Assembly: GCA_040218145.1 (NCBI GenBank) | Contig: JAVJQK010000128.1 | Location: 124,001-188,000 of the forward strand | DNA: 64,000 bases | Reading direction: 5' to 3' | Origin: Sandaracinaceae bacterium | GTDB lineage: Bacteria; Myxococcota_A; Polyangia; Polyangiales; Sandaracinaceae | Shown: positions 63,148 through 64,000 of the stretch, piece by piece | Numbering within the stretch: the stretch's first letter is position 1 | Layout: each line of letters opens with the position of its first letter | Program-made: the position numbers and the translations under genes | The notes under the pieces: model-generated | What the model was told of the DNA's origin: nothing | The model's input: the letters and a program-made list of their open reading frames with translations, nothing else | Databases searched by the model: none

Positions 63148-64000
63148 CGGGCCCCCGCGGCCGAGCGAAGGCGCGGCGCGCCGAAGATGCGGAGGAGCTG
63201 CGCGTCGGTGGCCATGGAGACGTCGACGTCCTGGAACCAGCCGCCCGTCTTGCGGCAGCTCTCGCGCACCGCCTCGAGGTGCCGCTGGACCTCGGCGCGG
63301 TACCGCTTCAGGAGCGCGTCGTTCACGCGCAGACGCACCCGCTCGTCGGTCTCGGCGTCGCGCAGCTCGAGCTCGCCGCGCCACGCGGGCTCGAGGTCCT
63401 CCTGGCAGCGCACGTGGATGACGCGCAGCTCGTGCCCCATCGCGCCGAGGCGACGGAAGCCGTCCTCCCAGCCGTCGGGGGCCATGAAGTCGCTGATCAC
63501 CACCACGAGGCCGCGGGGCAGGCCGCGCGCCGCGAGCTGCCGGATGGCCTCGTCGAAGAAGGTCGGGCCCGCCGCCTCGCTGTCGCCGAGGAAGCGCTCG
63601 AGCTGGGGCAGGTCCTGCGGGCCTCGGATGGCGAGCGGGCGGTCGTCGAGCTCGTCCGCGAACGGGATGACGCGCGCGCGGTCGAACTGGCGCATGCCGA
63701 CGTAGACGAAGGCGCCGGCCAGCGTGCGCGCGACCTCGATCTTGGGCGGGGCGCCGCGGCTCATCGAGCCGGTCACGTCGAGCAGCACGTGCACGAAGGC
63801 GTCGCGCTCCTCCTCGAACTGACGCAAGACGAGGTGACCGTGGCGGGCGAAGGCCTTCCAGTCGATGTGCCGCACGTCGTCGCCGCTGACGTAGGGGCGG
63901 TGATCGGCGAACTCCACGCCGCTGGCCTTGAAGGGCGAGCGGTGCCCACCCTGGCGGGCGGCGGTCGCGCTCGGACGGACGACGAGGCGCATCCGATCGA
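63144..64000 (-). CDS. DUF58 protein, N-terminus beyond the window
   Basis: At least 282 residues. Signature GVEFADHRPYVSGDDVRHIDWKAFARHGHLVLRQFEEERD identifies DUF58 (PF01882), and HVLLDVTGSMSRG is the VWA-like Asp-x-x-Gly-Ser. ATG 63992 lies in frame but the usual start, LxRLDRMRL, continues upstream, so the reading frame is likely cut by the window end. It works with a MoxR-type AAA ATPase, expected just outside. It couples to the BatA-like gene by ATGA. Confidence 0.85.
   Translation of the reverse strand, partial: DRMRLVVRPSATAARQGGHRSPFKASGVEFADHRPYVSGDDVRHIDWKAFARHGHLVLRQFEEERDAFVHVLLDVTGSMSRGAPPKIEVARTLAGAFVYVGMRQFDRARVIPFADELDDRPLAIRGPQDLPQLERFLGDSEAAGPTFFDEAIRQLAARGLPRGLVVVISDFMAPDGWEDGFRRLGAMGHELRVIHVRCQEDLEPAWRGELELRDAETDERVRLRVNDALLKRYRAEVQRHLEAVRESCRKTGGWFQDVDVSMATDAQLLRIFGAPRLRSAAGAR

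Overview
The window is a contiguous piece of a very GC-rich bacterial chromosome. I read it as Myxococcota, most likely class Polyangia (the Sandaracinus/Polyangium kind). The reasons are: about 22 of some 56 genes encode exported lipoproteins, many with Asp/Ala/Gly-rich linkers after the lipobox Cys; a Ser/Thr kinase with a PEGA tail sits beside a TPR membrane protein; there are large STAND-type ATPase regulators with a winged-helix tail, RCC1-repeat lipoproteins, disintegrin-like Cys-rich repeats and an AgmX-like C-terminus. This placement is inference from gene content. I saw no rRNA, tRNA, prophage, transposase or CRISPR array.

Layout. 1-6.4 kb: OmpA-like and TlpA-like exported proteins, a nine-repeat Cys-rich lipoprotein, an EamA permease, a zinc-ribbon protein and a small lipoprotein. 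6.4-9.1 kb: FabF, an RHH/PIN toxin-antitoxin pair and a membrane protein. 9.1-14.4 kb: lipoproteins, including a tandem duplicate pair, plus a short BLUF blue-light sensor. 14.4-23.5 kb is regulatory: two STAND/TPR/winged-helix proteins, and a kinase and a TPR protein that start one base apart on opposite strands. 23.5-31.2 kb: lipoproteins, a VOC protein, two coupled SDR dehydrogenases, TPR, DUF4328, zinc-ribbon and extensin-like proteins. 31.2-38.9 kb: HEAT-repeat protein, beta-propeller lipoprotein, HNH endonuclease, an AT-richer island with a 40-bp-periodic palindrome array, and a sterol-desaturase-like hydroxylase divergent from a TetR regulator across a perfect operator palindrome. 39-46.7 kb: two tandem RCC1 lipoproteins, a FadL-like outer-membrane protein, a SEC-C protein and an aldo/keto reductase fused to leucine-rich repeats. 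47-57.3 kb: Notum/pectinacetylesterase-like lipoprotein, Cys-rich lipoproteins, a frameshifted GST-like gene, a small HECTH metalloprotease-like protein, an alpha/beta hydrolase and several unknowns. 57.4-64 kb: a tightly overlapping minus-strand operon, DUF58, BatA-like, VWA protein and P-domain lipoprotein, of the MoxR-Bat kind; it runs off the right edge.

The most interesting non-coding signals are: (i) a dispersed short repeat (GGGGACGATCCTATTC then RTTCGTCAAACTCG) at six places, once as a long palindrome, once inside a duplication of a gene end, and once apparently read as the C-terminus of a lipoprotein; it resembles REP elements moved by RAYT transposases; (ii) the array of five CGTCGA-NN-TCGACG palindromes at a 39-41 bp period at 36560-36734; (iii) two strong hairpins ahead of the reductase-LRR fusion gene.
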